Assembly (NCBI RefSeq): GCF_015476655.1
Contig: NZ_JABFHF010000018.1
Coordinates: 1-64,000 of the forward strand
DNA from: Aquiflexum lacus
Lineage (GTDB): Bacteria > Bacteroidota > Bacteroidia > Cytophagales > Cyclobacteriaceae
Reading direction: 5' to 3'
Length of the DNA: 64,000 bases
The notes under the pieces were generated by a model that saw only the letters and a list, made by a program, of their open reading frames with translations, was not told the DNA's origin and did no database searches. A program made the translations under genes and the position numbers. Every line of letters begins with the position of its first letter. Position 1 is the first letter of the stretch. Positions 15,662 to 25,053 of the stretch are shown piece after piece.

Positions 15662-17422
15662 TCAGTGCTGATTAAATTCCAAGGAGGACTTTTCTTCAAA
15701 ATCTTCACTCTCAATAAAAGCGGTTTTCTTTTTTAAGACGAAATTCCCGATTACCAAAGAATCCAGACCTGTTGAAAAAAAGCAGCGGATGGCATCTTTT
15801 GGAGATTCTACCACAGGTTCACCTTGAATATTGAAACTTGTATTCAGTACCACAGGAACACCTGTTTTATCCCCAAGTTTTTTGATAACATCATAATATC
15901 TGGGATGCAATTCTTTTCTAACGGTCTGCAATCTTGCACTTCCGTCAACGTGAGTTACTGCTGGAATAACGTGCTGTTGGTCTTTCAGCACATTACATAC
16001 TTTGAGCATAAATGGTGCTTCAACCTCAAGGTCAAAAAATTTGTCCTTAGCTTCTACGATTGCTGAAGGGGCAAAAGGCCGGTATGCTTCTCGGAATTTG
16101 ACCTCGGAATTGATTTTGTCTTTCATATCCGGAAAAGCAGGATTGGCAAGGATACTTCTACTACCCAAAGCTCGAGGGCCAATTTCCATTGTTCCCTGAA
16201 ACCACCCTATTATTTTACCATTTTGCAAAAGAGTTGCAGCCTCTTCACAAATATCTTCATGATATTGGTAATTTAACTTGCAGGCTTTTAGGGTTTTTTC
16301 TATTTCTTCATTGGTATAACTTGTCCCGACATATGGATTGAGGTGGACAAAATTTCTGGGATTCTTCAAAATGCCATTGTAGAGATAATATGCCGCACCA
16401 ATTGCTGTTCCATTATCTCCGGCAGCAGGCATTACGTAGATATCTTTAAATTTACTTTCCCTTACAATCCTTCCGTTCATGACACTGTTGAGAGAAACAC
16501 CCCCTGAAATCACCAAATAATCTGTTTTTGTTTTCTGATAAAGAATTTCACAGATTTCAAGTACCCGATCCTCCAATACACGTTGGAAAGCAGCAGCCAC
16601 ATCCATATGGTGCTTTTTGAAAGGTTCTCCCGCTGACCGTGGTTGCCCGAAAATTTGAATAAATTTTGGGGATAGATGGGAGTGTTTCCCATGCTTTAGG
16701 TTTTGGTACCTGAAGTAAGTCAGGTCTATATGGATTCCTCCGTTTTTGTCAATTTTTACTATTTTTTCAACTTCCTTTTTAAAAACACTGGGATCACCCA
16801 TGGGGGCCAAACCCATGGTTTTACCCTCATCATAGTTGGTAATAAAACCACAGAAAGAGGTCACGGCTTCATAGAAAGATCCTAAAGAATGAGGGAAAAA
16901 GCTTTCCCCAAAGGTTTGTATTTTATTGTCTTTCCCGAAACCCATCATCGCTGTGGCCCATTCTCCTGAACCATCAATGCCTAAAAGGGCGGCTTCCTTG
17001 TAAGGAGAAACAAAAAATGAACCTGGTGCATGCGAATAATGATGGGGAATGAAATGTACTTTGGGGCCATTTTCCTTTGATTTGAAAGCATCATTATACC
17101 ATCTCCAAAATGATTTTTGTTTTCGGTAAGCATGAACAAATTCATGACTTATGAAATATCTTAAGCTTTTTGGGTGGCTTAAGGCATATCGTAATTTTTT
17201 TCCAAGATTATGAGTAGGCTTAATCGAAACTGCGATATGGTCTATATCTTTAAAAGTCAAATTAGCCATTTTGAGACACCTATCAATCGCCATTTCAGGG
17301 AATCTTTTCGTATGCTTATCTCTATTAAGGCGTTCTTCTTCAATGGCTGCAATCAATTGACCATCCACCAAAATACAGGCAGTTGAGTCGTGGAAATAGT
17401 AATTTAAACCTAAAATAACCAT
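15662..17422 (-). CDS. NodU/CmcH-type O-carbamoyltransferase
   Basis: About 586 residues. The N-terminal Kae1-like ATPase fold begins VILGLNYYFHDSTA and contains HHYSHA and GIDGSGEWAT; the C-terminal carbamoyltransferase domain holds ISGGVSLNSVMNG, EIGPRALGSRSIL and VVLNTSFNIQGEP. Members transfer a carbamoyl group from carbamoyl phosphate, with ATP, to hydroxyls of sugars or antibiotics; NodU acts on Nod factors. The ATG at 17422 is chosen because the family starts at this point; an in-frame TTG at 17467 would add 15 unrelated residues. No glycosyltransferase cluster is adjacent, so the acceptor is unknown. Confidence 0.9.
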   Translation of the reverse strand: MVILGLNYYFHDSTACILVDGQLIAAIEEERLNRDKHTKRFPEMAIDRCLKMANLTFKDIDHIAVSIKPTHNLGKKLRYALSHPKSLRYFISHEFVHAYRKQKSFWRWYNDAFKSKENGPKVHFIPHHYSHAPGSFFVSPYKEAALLGIDGSGEWATAMMGFGKDNKIQTFGESFFPHSLGSFYEAVTSFCGFITNYDEGKTMGLAPMGDPSVFKKEVEKIVKIDKNGGIHIDLTYFRYQNLKHGKHSHLSPKFIQIFGQPRSAGEPFKKHHMDVAAAFQRVLEDRVLEICEILYQKTKTDYLVISGGVSLNSVMNGRIVRESKFKDIYVMPAAGDNGTAIGAAYYLYNGILKNPRNFVHLNPYVGTSYTNEEIEKTLKACKLNYQYHEDICEEAATLLQNGKIIGWFQGTMEIGPRALGSRSILANPAFPDMKDKINSEVKFREAYRPFAPSAIVEAKDKFFDLEVEAPFMLKVCNVLKDQQHVIPAVTHVDGSARLQTVRKELHPRYYDVIKKLGDKTGVPVVLNTSFNIQGEPVVESPKDAIRCFFSTGLDSLVIGNFVLKKKTAFIESEDFEEKSSLEFNQH

Positions 17423-17616
17423 AAATATATTTTTTGCCAGTGGGTGAGAACTGGAAATTAGGAACAAATGGAACGTGAAAATTAAAATTTTAAATTAAAT
17501 AAATACAATTTCTAGGCAAGAATTTTTGGACTTTATTTAATGTCAAAAAAAAAATTACCTATTTTGTAGCATCTCTACATTATTTTGCGTTTTGAGGACA
17601 AAGCCTTATTAACTTT

Positions 17617-17862
17617 ATGAAGAAACTAATTCCTTTTGCATTAACTATTTTTACAGTAATCTTGCTTTCATTTCAATGTCAGAGTACAGATAATAAGGAA
17701 TTGGCATCAGATGGTTGCATTGATACTTCAAAAATCAAAACGGATGCAGCCTGTTATATGATTTTTGATCCGGTCTGTGGTTGTGATGGAAAAACCTATT
17801 CCAATGATTGTGTTGCCATCAACAGTGGTGTTTTGAAGTTTGTCAAAGGGAAATGTGAATGA
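17617..17862 (+). CDS. Small lipoprotein with a Kazal-type domain
   Basis: 81 residues. A hydrophobic leader ends in LSFQC, probably a lipidated cysteine though the lipobox is not classical. The mature part is a Kazal domain: six further cysteines including the hallmark DPVCGCDGKTYSNDC. Kazal domains inhibit serine proteases in a substrate-like manner; the residue two before the second Cys side of the loop decides specificity and cannot be interpreted safely here. A surface-anchored inhibitor could protect envelope proteins from proteases. It is convergent with acylphosphatase (56 bases apart) and has no operon partner. Confidence 0.88.
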   Translation: MKKLIPFALTIFTVILLSFQCQSTDNKELASDGCIDTSKIKTDAACYMIFDPVCGCDGKTYSNDCVAINSGVLKFVKGKCE

Positions 17863-17918
17863 TATTCTTCACTATCCACCAATGTTGAAAACTTCTTCCA
17901 AATCGTAAGAATATATTT

Positions 17919-18191
17919 TTAATGTAGGATCAAAAAATCCTGATAGCCTTTTTCTTCTGATTGTGAAACGTCCAAAGATTCAACAACTGCCATTGGTGGG
18001 CCTTTTTTTAACCAATTCTCCATTTCCTGGACTGCCCTGATATCACCTTCAATTTCTACCAAAACTGTTCCATCAACATCATTTTTAACCCAGCCATGGA
18101 TACCAAAAGTCATTGCTTTTTGTTGGGTACTTTTTCTGAAAAAGACACCTTGTACTTTTCCAAATACCCTGACCTGTTTATTGATCTTCAT
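17919..18191 (-). CDS. acyP: Acylphosphatase
   Basis: About 90 residues, the normal size. It hydrolyses acyl phosphates such as carbamoyl phosphate and 1,3-bisphosphoglycerate. The active-site Arg is in GKVQGVFFRKS and the active-site Asn in HGWVKNDVDGTV. An in-frame ATG pair at 18206 would add five residues; the ATG at 18191 matches the family start better. The gene start overlaps the end of the small membrane protein gene on the same strand, suggesting coupled translation. Confidence 0.92.
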   Translation of the reverse strand: MKINKQVRVFGKVQGVFFRKSTQQKAMTFGIHGWVKNDVDGTVLVEIEGDIRAVQEMENWLKKGPPMAVVESLDVSQSEEKGYQDFLILH

Positions 18192-18384
18192 ACCATTTTT
18201 CATCAAATGTACTGTTTACTTCCACATCAGCGGTCAGTACTTTGTATACCATCCAAATGATTGGAATGGGTGAGACCGAAAACATAAACAAAATCAATCT
18301 GGTATTCAAATTGGCTTGGATAGCTGTGACATAAATGATCAGGAAAGCTGTCACCATATAGACAGGAAAGAGGTAATTTTTCAT
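18178..18384 (-). CDS. Small two-segment membrane protein of unknown function
   Basis: 68 residues with two hydrophobic segments (about 4-22 and 29-48) and a short acidic tail. It overlaps the following acylphosphatase gene by 14 bases in the ATG reading used here and sits head to head with the VWA gene. No family recognised. The overlap with acyP and the clear membrane pattern are the reasons to accept it as real. Confidence 0.55.
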   Translation of the reverse strand: MKNYLFPVYMVTAFLIIYVTAIQANLNTRLILFMFSVSPIPIIWMVYKVLTADVEVNSTFDEKWYEDQ

Positions 18385-18448
18385 GTTGGTTGATATTTTG
18401 TTTTCAATTATTAAACCACTAACAGACTCTTATTGTTATGTTGCTGTT

Positions 18449-19549
18449 ATGAAAGGATTTCGTTTTACACAGTATGTGCCCCCAAATGATCCGGAGAAAA
18501 ATACCTTCGATAATTTACTGAATATTTTCCTACAATTAGTTACAATGACGGGAGGAGATGTTGCAGAAGCTTTGGCTTGGTTAACCAATCTAGACAAGCG
18601 GTACAACATGACAAACCCCAATTATGGAATAGGAGATTTTATAGAAGACCTCAAAACCAAGGGATATCTTACAGAGGAGAACCAAAAAGGGGAATTTAAA
18701 GTCACAGGGAAAGCCGAACAGTCCATCCGGAAAAATGCCTTGGAGGAGATATTCGGTAAACTGAAAAAAGGAAAAGGCGGACTTCACAAGACAACGCATT
18801 CAGGTCAGGGAGAAGAAAAAGGCACTGATAGAAGGCCTTACACTTTCGGTGACAACCTGGACCAAATCGCTCTCACAGATTCTATCAGAAATGCGCAGGT
18901 CAATCACGGCTTCGGAGGAGATTATCTATTGACGGAAGATGACTTGGAGGTTGTTGAAAACGAATTCAGGACTCAGACATCTACTGTTTTGATGATTGAC
19001 ATTTCCCATTCAATGATTCTGTATGGGGAAGATAGAATTACCCCAGCCAAGAAAGTGGCTATGGCATTGGCAGAATTGATCAAAACCAGGTATCCGAAAG
19101 ATACTTTGGACATCATTGTTTTTGGAAATGACGCCTGGCAAATTGAAATCAAAGACTTGCCATATCTACAGGTCGGGCCTTATCATACCAATACCGTAGC
19201 TGGATTGGAACTTGCTATGGATTTGCTCAGAAGAAGAAAAAACCCGAATAAGCAGATATTTATGATTACTGATGGAAAACCCACCTGTTTGAAGGTGGGT
19301 ATCAAGTATTATAAAAATGCATTTGGAATAGACAGTAAAATTCTCAGTGAGACGCTCAGACTCGCAGCGCAGTGTCGAAAACTGAAAATTCCCGTTACCA
19401 CATTTATGATTGCCTCGGACCCATATCTTAAAGAATTTGTAAAAGAATTCACAAAGGTAAATAACGGAAATGCCTACTATAGTAGCCTAAAAGGTTTGGG
19501 GGATTTGATTTTTGAAGATTATAGACGAAACAGAACCAAAAAATTTTAA
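18449..19549 (+). CDS. VWA-domain protein, partner of an AAA ATPase
   Basis: About 366 residues, cytoplasmic. A helical N-terminal region (FRFTQYVPP to about residue 180) precedes a von Willebrand A domain with an intact metal-ion site: MIDISHSM (DxSxS), the Thr in YHTNTVAG and MITDGKPT. VWA proteins paired with MoxR or magnesium-chelatase-like ATPases act as metal-insertion or complex-assembly chaperones. The ATG at 18449 is preferred; an in-frame ATG at 18383 overlaps the start codon of the opposite membrane-protein gene and adds residues unlike the family. The AAA gene follows after two bases, so the pair is one unit. The client complex is unknown. Confidence 0.85.
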   Translation: MKGFRFTQYVPPNDPEKNTFDNLLNIFLQLVTMTGGDVAEALAWLTNLDKRYNMTNPNYGIGDFIEDLKTKGYLTEENQKGEFKVTGKAEQSIRKNALEEIFGKLKKGKGGLHKTTHSGQGEEKGTDRRPYTFGDNLDQIALTDSIRNAQVNHGFGGDYLLTEDDLEVVENEFRTQTSTVLMIDISHSMILYGEDRITPAKKVAMALAELIKTRYPKDTLDIIVFGNDAWQIEIKDLPYLQVGPYHTNTVAGLELAMDLLRRRKNPNKQIFMITDGKPTCLKVGIKYYKNAFGIDSKILSETLRLAAQCRKLKIPVTTFMIASDPYLKEFVKEFTKVNNGNAYYSSLKGLGDLIFEDYRRNRTKKF

Positions 19550-19551
19550 AC

Positions 19552-21075
19552 ATGGATTACCAAAAATTATCAGGAAAAGATTTATTGAAAATAGCAACCC
19601 TCGGAGAACTGAAAGTATCAGGATATCAGCCAAAGTCCATCAAAGAAGAGTTGAGACAAAACCTGATTCATAAATTGAGGAATAAGGAAAATGTATTCGA
19701 AGGGATTTGGGGATATGAGGATACTGTTATCCCTGATATCGAAAGGGCCATTCTTTCAAGGCATAATATCAATCTATTGGGTCTTAGAGGACAAGCTAAA
19801 ACCAGAATAGCCCGTCTGATGACTCAGTTGTTAGATGAGTATATTCCTGTGGTCGCGGGTGCTGAATTGAATGATGATCCTATGAATCCTATCTCTACTT
19901 TTTCCAGAGAGATGATAGCATCAAAAGGAGATCATACACCCATATCTTGGTGGCATAGAAATGACAGGTATACAGAAAAACTCGCCACGCCAGATGTTTC
20001 TGTAGCGGATTTGATAGGAGATGTAGATCCTATCAAAGCAGCAACAATGAAACTGTCCTACAATGATGAGCGTGTCATTCATTATGGACTTGTGCCCAGG
20101 TCCCACAGATCTATTTTTGTGATCAATGAGTTGCCTGATTTACAGGCAAGGATTCAGGTGGCGTTATTCAATATCCTACAGGAAGGTGACATTCAAATCA
20201 GGGGATTCAAACTCCGATTGCCTTTGGATATTCAGTTTGTGTTCACTGCCAATCCGGAGGATTATACCAATAGGGGAAGTATTGTCACACCGCTGAAAGA
20301 CAGAATTGAAAGTCAGATCATTACCCACTATCCCAAAAGCATTGAAATCGGCAAGCGAATTACCAAACAAGAAGCAAAGTTGGATGGTAGGCCTATCTCA
20401 AAAATCCATGTCCCGGAATTGATGAAGGATCTGATCGAGCAGATTGCTGTCGAAGCAAGGAAAAGTGAATATGTGGATGAAAAAAGTGGTGTATCTGCAA
20501 GATTGACTATTTCTGCTTACGAAAACCTTATTTCTGCCGCAGAAAGAAGGATTTATATGAATCATGAAGAAAATACTGTGGTGAGGGTTGCAGACCTTAT
20601 CGGCATTATCCCGGCCATTACAGGAAAAGTAGAGTTGGTTTATGAAGGAGAACAGGAAGGTGCTGGTCTTGTTGCCTATACGCTGATTGGAAAAGCGGTA
20701 AGAAGCTTGTTTACAGATTACTTCCCTTCACCTGAACAGAAGAAAAAAGAGAAAGAACCAAATACGTATATACTTCCTTTGTCATGGTTTGGTGACGGGA
20801 ATTCTCTGGATATTTTGGCTTCTCAAAGTGATAAGGAATACAAAACCAGTTTGCATCAAGTACCAGGATTGGAGGATATTATTACAGGGACCTTAAAAAA
20901 CCTACACGATAAAGAAAAAGAATTCTTTATGGAATTTGCTCTCCATGGGCTTGCAGAGTACAGTCAACTTAGCAAAAAACTCTTAGATACAGGTTTACAG
21001 TTTAAAGATCTCTTTAGTTCAATGTTTGATATGGGTGCACCAAGTGAAGATGATTTTGATGAAGATGATATTTAA
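19552..21075 (+). CDS. MoxR/magnesium chelatase-type AAA+ ATPase
   Basis: 507 residues. The ATPase core has a MoxR-like P-loop GLRGQAKT (about residue 80) and a sensor 1 region FTANPEDYTNRG. The Walker B segment reads IFVINELPDL, with Asn where Asp is usual, before the catalytic Glu. Long insertions and a C-terminal extension of about 150 residues with an acidic end (EDDFDEDDI) go beyond short MoxR proteins. It is two bases downstream of the VWA gene. The pair resembles the I and D subunits of chelatases but no tetrapyrrole genes are near, so a chaperone role in assembling some protein complex is more likely. Confidence 0.85.
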   Translation: MDYQKLSGKDLLKIATLGELKVSGYQPKSIKEELRQNLIHKLRNKENVFEGIWGYEDTVIPDIERAILSRHNINLLGLRGQAKTRIARLMTQLLDEYIPVVAGAELNDDPMNPISTFSREMIASKGDHTPISWWHRNDRYTEKLATPDVSVADLIGDVDPIKAATMKLSYNDERVIHYGLVPRSHRSIFVINELPDLQARIQVALFNILQEGDIQIRGFKLRLPLDIQFVFTANPEDYTNRGSIVTPLKDRIESQIITHYPKSIEIGKRITKQEAKLDGRPISKIHVPELMKDLIEQIAVEARKSEYVDEKSGVSARLTISAYENLISAAERRIYMNHEENTVVRVADLIGIIPAITGKVELVYEGEQEGAGLVAYTLIGKAVRSLFTDYFPSPEQKKKEKEPNTYILPLSWFGDGNSLDILASQSDKEYKTSLHQVPGLEDIITGTLKNLHDKEKEFFMEFALHGLAEYSQLSKKLLDTGLQFKDLFSSMFDMGAPSEDDFDEDDI

Positions 21076-21185
21076 TTCTGTATCAATAACAGTATACCGA
21101 ATAGGGGTATAAACTAGAAATACAAAAATTTTTTATTACCTTGGAGTTTACACGCCCTTAATTATTTACAACAAACATTATAAAT

Positions 21186-21395
21186 ATGGACTTATTGAAA
21201 AAATTTAAATCATTTCTAATTCTTCCTTTGGTATTTGGATTCTTGTTTGCTACAGCAACGACATCTTGTGGTAACAAAAAAACAGCTGAGGATACCGAAC
21301 ATGTTGAACACTCACATGATGGAGACGAACATCCAAGCGGAGGTGATGAGCACCCCAAATCTGACACAACAGGAAGTGAGCATCCAAATAATTAG
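21186..21395 (+). CDS. His-rich mini-lipoprotein
   Basis: 69 residues. A hydrophobic leader ends TTSCGNKK, a good lipoprotein processing site at Cys28, leaving about 42 mature residues with six His, many acidic residues and repeated EHP units (DEHPSGG, DEHPKSD, SEHPNN). The composition suggests weak metal binding in the periplasm, perhaps zinc, nickel or copper; this is inference only. It lies 110 bases after the AAA gene and is followed by a strong terminator hairpin. Confidence 0.65.
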   Translation: MDLLKKFKSFLILPLVFGFLFATATTSCGNKKTAEDTEHVEHSHDGDEHPSGGDEHPKSDTTGSEHPNN

Positions 21396-21422
21396 TAGCT
21401 GTTCACTTAAATGTTAATTTTA

Positions 21423-21454
21423 AAGGCTGTGTTTTCACAGCCTTAATTTTTTCT
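21423..21454 (+). terminator. Rho-independent terminator between convergent genes
   Basis: AAGGCTGTG and CACAGCCTT form a nine-base perfect stem around a TTTT loop, followed by a T-rich run on the plus strand. It ends the His-rich lipoprotein transcript and overlaps the stop codon of the transglutaminase-like gene on the other strand, so it may serve both directions. Confidence 0.85.
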
Positions 21455-22810
21455 TAGAAATGAAAAGGTAGTCAAAGGATAAGCAATTTCATCTCCTACT
21501 TCCATCAGCGGATAAGCTAGGAAATTGATTGGGCCAGATGCAGGACTAGGAGACACTTTCAGATCCCTTCCTTGACTCAATTCAATTCGATTTGCGGGAT
21601 GGCGACCAAAGTAATAAGTTGCCAATGCAGTGTATTTATTCCCCTCACTGATGTCAATTGGCCACCATTTTCCTTCTGCATAGAATTCCGCCCAACAATG
21701 GTATCCATCTATGCCTCCTTCATCCCTGTCAGAAGGGATAGATGCCCCAATTGAAAATCTTGCTGGAATATCTATTGATCTTGCCAAAGAGATAAAAAAT
21801 GAATGAAACTCTGTGCAATTTCCCGTTTTGGAATCACAGGCATACACTGCATCTCCTCTTCCATAGTCTCCAAATTTCATATAGCGCATGTTGTCAATGA
21901 TATAGTCATAAAGAGCCCTGGCTTGTATTAATTTACTGTCATTTTCTTTTCCTTTTATTACTTCGTTGGCTATTTCACTGAATTGTCCACCAATAGGCAT
22001 CAGTATATTTGGTTCTAAATAAATTTGAGCAATCGGCTGAACAGCGTCGTAGGGACCCTTTTCTTTCCTTTGGACTTTATACTTTATTTCCAATCGCTCA
22101 TTACTTTGTTCCGGACCTAGTTCTATGTATAAAATTTTATTATTGAATACTTTTTCTTCCAACATTCTGTGGTTTCCAGGAATTTGCATTGAAATCACTT
22201 CGATGTCTTGGAAATCATCCGATTGGGCAATCGGTATCCAAATTTTTGCGCTTTCCTTGATTAGAGGAATTTTTGCCTGATAAAGGAATTCGAATTCATC
22301 TTTACCTTCAACTACTCCTAAAAGGTCAGAAGAGGCTGTTTCTACGGGAACTCTTCGCCATGTTTTGTCCACTACTTGCTTCCAGGTATAGAAGGGTTTG
22401 CCATTTAATTTGTGAAGAGAAGTTTCGGTGACGACCATATTTCCAGGCTCCCCTTCAAGAAAAAAGTCCACATCATAGACATCCCCCTTCTCATCTGCGA
22501 GATCGACACAAGCAAAATGTCTGTTTGGTCCCAGATTGGAAAGGTATTCTGTATGGACACGGACTAGTTTTAATTTTAGATCACGGTCAGTGTCATTGAT
22601 CAAAAAATAACCATCATGCTGTGTAGTTTCCTTATCGATAAAGGCTTTGATACCTTCTTCTATTTCCTTGATTGATACTTTTTTAACAGGTTTTTCATTA
22701 TAGGCATTTAATTTTTCTTGTTTTTCTTTTGAATTGGAAGAACAAGAAGTGAGAACAGCAAACAGAATGATTATTAGAAGTCTTGAGGAGATCATGACAG
22801 AATTTTTCAA
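21443..22810 (-). CDS. Transglutaminase-like lipoprotein
   Basis: About 455 residues. The leader ends VLTSCSSN, a lipoprotein site. The N-terminal 260 residues form a beta-rich region. The transglutaminase-like core near residues 325-400 has the Cys-His-Asp triad in GNCTEFHSFF, YHCWAEFY and WWPIDIS. Bacterial members of this fold are often proteases or peptide-processing enzymes rather than crosslinkers. Start could be the first ATG or an ATG five codons later; both keep the signal. No operon partner is evident. Substrate unknown. Confidence 0.85.
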   Translation of the reverse strand: MKNSVMISSRLLIIILFAVLTSCSSNSKEKQEKLNAYNEKPVKKVSIKEIEEGIKAFIDKETTQHDGYFLINDTDRDLKLKLVRVHTEYLSNLGPNRHFACVDLADEKGDVYDVDFFLEGEPGNMVVTETSLHKLNGKPFYTWKQVVDKTWRRVPVETASSDLLGVVEGKDEFEFLYQAKIPLIKESAKIWIPIAQSDDFQDIEVISMQIPGNHRMLEEKVFNNKILYIELGPEQSNERLEIKYKVQRKEKGPYDAVQPIAQIYLEPNILMPIGGQFSEIANEVIKGKENDSKLIQARALYDYIIDNMRYMKFGDYGRGDAVYACDSKTGNCTEFHSFFISLARSIDIPARFSIGASIPSDRDEGGIDGYHCWAEFYAEGKWWPIDISEGNKYTALATYYFGRHPANRIELSQGRDLKVSPSPASGPINFLAYPLMEVGDEIAYPLTTFSFLRKN

Positions 22811-22909
22811 TGATTATATTTTTAATTCTTGGCTTTACCCAAAAGGTAAGTATTCATACCTAATGGAACCAAAGATAATTTATGAAAGGGTTTATCTTTA
22901 TTTTTTTTT

Positions 22910-22953
22910 ATTCTAAAAAATAAGACCCTGATAGGCATAAACCTATCAAGGTC
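22910..22953 (-). terminator. Terminator downstream of pckG
   Basis: An imperfect stem made of GACC-TGATAGG and CCTATCA-GGTC, with one bulged base in each arm around a six-base loop, is followed on the minus strand by a T-rich run. It lies about 80 bases after the PEP carboxykinase stop codon. Confidence 0.65.
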
Positions 22954-23032
22954 AAAATTTAAAAGGTTATTTGGAATTCATACAACACAAATATTTGCCT
23001 GTTACTTCTACTTTCATCCCTCAGCCTTCCCC

Positions 23033-24859
23033 TCAGTGTCTCTCAGGAGCTAATCCGACTTTTTCGGGTGACCTCCATAATGCTGAAAGCAATAACTCCC
23101 GCATAAAAAGAAATTCTTTGGGAATTTTATCATAGGCTTTTTCAAAGAGCTCTGAATGACCCAATAGCTCAGCTTTCCAAGGTTCTGTCTCTATCATCAT
23201 GATATTATTGAAGTCTTCTCTGGTAAAGCTTTCAAGACCATTCCAGTCCATATCCTTGTACCTTGGTCTCCAACCAATAGGGCATTCGACCGCGGATATT
23301 TTCCCTTTGCAACGACCTATGATCCACTTCAAAACCCGCATATTGTCCCCAAATCCAGGCCATACGAAGTTTCCGTCTTTGTCTTTTCTAAACCAATTGA
23401 CCCCGAATATTCTTGGAGCATTTTCCAAATCCCTGCCAAATTGTAGCCAGTGATTGAAGTAGTCCCCCATATGGTAACCCATAAAAGGTAACATGGCAAA
23501 TGGATCACGTCTTACTTTTCCTATTTCACCAAAAGCTGCGGCAGTCATTTCAGAACCCATGGTCGCAGCCATATATACCCCAAAGTTCCAGTTGAAGGCC
23601 TGATATACCAAAGGCACTGCAGTACTTCTACGTCCTCCAAAAATAAAGGCAGTAATCGGAACACCTTCAGGATTATCCCACTCCGGATCAATTACCGGGT
23701 TTTGATAAGCTGGTGCAGTGAATCTGGAATTGGCGTGGGCAGCAGGTTTTCCACTGTTTTTATCATAAGGATTACCATGCCAATCAGTAAGTCCTTTAGG
23801 AATATCTTTGGTCATACCCTCCCACCAAACATCACCGTCTTCGGTAATGGCCACATTGGTAAAAATTGTATTCTCTTTGATACTTTCCATGGCGCTGGGA
23901 TTGGTATTGTAGTTGGTGCCCGGAGCAACACCAAAATATCCAGCTTCAGGATTGATGGCGTGCAATTTGCCATCATTGCCTTTATGAATCCAGGCGATAT
24001 CATCTCCTACTGTGGTTATTTTCCAGCCTTCCAGCTCTTCAGGAGGTAGCATCATAGCAAAATTGGTTTTCCCACAGGCACTAGGGAAAGCAGCAGCTAC
24101 ATAGCTTTTTTCATTTTGCGGGCTCTCCACGCCCATGATGAGCATGTGTTCTGCCAACCAACCTTCCTCTCTGCCCATGGTGCTGGCAATACGGAGGGCA
24201 AAACATTTTTTACCCAAAAGGGCGTTTCCACCATAGCCACTTCCATAGGAGATAATCAATTTTTCTTCAGGAAAATGGGATATGTATTTTACATTTGGAT
24301 TGCAGGGCCATTTGACATCTTCCTGACCTTTTTCAAGCGGAGCGCCCAATGTGTGGATGCATTTCACGAAGTTTTCATCAATGTAGGGTATGGCCTGTTT
24401 TCCCATTCTGGTCATAATCCTCATATTCACCACTACATACTCACTGTCTGTAATCTGAACACCATATCGGGAAAGGGGAGATCCAAGTGGACCCATACAA
24501 AAAGGAATGACATACATGGTTCTTCCTTTCATACTTCCCTTAGTGAGGTCATCAAGTATGGTCTTCATGTCTGCAGGGTTCATCCAATTGTTGGTAGGTC
24601 CCGCATCTTCTTTTCTTCTGCTGCAGATGAAAGTTTTATCTTCCACTCTAGCAACATCACTTGGATCAGAAAAACAGGCAAAACTGTTAGGTCTCTTTTT
24701 GGGATTCAGTTTGATAAAGGTTCCTTTATCCACCATAAGTTGGCAAAGTGAATCATATTCCTCCTGAGACCCATCACACCAATGAGTTTTTTCAGGATTA
24801 AAATGACTAGCCATACTTTCTACCCAAGTCTTTAATTCTGTTTTGATATTTGCAATCAT
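23033..24859 (-). CDS. pckG: Phosphoenolpyruvate carboxykinase (GTP)
   Basis: 608 residues, the length of the GTP-dependent family. It converts oxaloacetate plus GTP to phosphoenolpyruvate, CO2 and GDP, the entry step of gluconeogenesis. Diagnostic pieces are the kinase-1a P-loop [13 protein letters not shown] with its reactive Cys (about residue 266), the metal-binding VGDDIAWI segment, and [13 protein letters not shown] of the guanine-binding region. Cytoplasmic. It appears to be a single-gene transcription unit, with a terminator after it and a 194-base upstream spacer in which no clear promoter was picked. Confidence 0.96.
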   Translation of the reverse strand: MIANIKTELKTWVESMASHFNPEKTHWCDGSQEEYDSLCQLMVDKGTFIKLNPKKRPNSFACFSDPSDVARVEDKTFICSRRKEDAGPTNNWMNPADMKTILDDLTKGSMKGRTMYVIPFCMGPLGSPLSRYGVQITDSEYVVVNMRIMTRMGKQAIPYIDENFVKCIHTLGAPLEKGQEDVKWPCNPNVKYISHFPEEKLIISYGSGYGGNALLGKKCFALRIASTMGREEGWLAEHMLIMGVESPQNEKSYVAAAFPSACGKTNFAMMLPPEELEGWKITTVGDDIAWIHKGNDGKLHAINPEAGYFGVAPGTNYNTNPSAMESIKENTIFTNVAITEDGDVWWEGMTKDIPKGLTDWHGNPYDKNSGKPAAHANSRFTAPAYQNPVIDPEWDNPEGVPITAFIFGGRRSTAVPLVYQAFNWNFGVYMAATMGSEMTAAAFGEIGKVRRDPFAMLPFMGYHMGDYFNHWLQFGRDLENAPRIFGVNWFRKDKDGNFVWPGFGDNMRVLKWIIGRCKGKISAVECPIGWRPRYKDMDWNGLESFTREDFNNIMMIETEPWKAELLGHSELFEKAYDKIPKEFLFMRELLLSALWRSPEKVGLAPERH

Positions 24860-25053
24860 GACATTTTGATTTAGTTAAAAATTAGATATTTCTGCTTTGG
24901 AGATTTACTTTACCAAGTATTTATTCCTTTCTTTTTGGTATCTTGAAATTACAGAATAAAAACCATAATTGATGATTAGATAAATTGATTATAATTCTAT
25001 AATTCAATGATTCATATCATTAAATTTGGTATAATTTTATTGTTAAATCGCAA

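Noticed and set aside
18383-18448. Upstream ATG for the VWA gene
   Set aside because: It overlaps the start codon of the opposite membrane-protein gene and adds 22 residues unlike the conserved N-terminus FRFTQYVPP.
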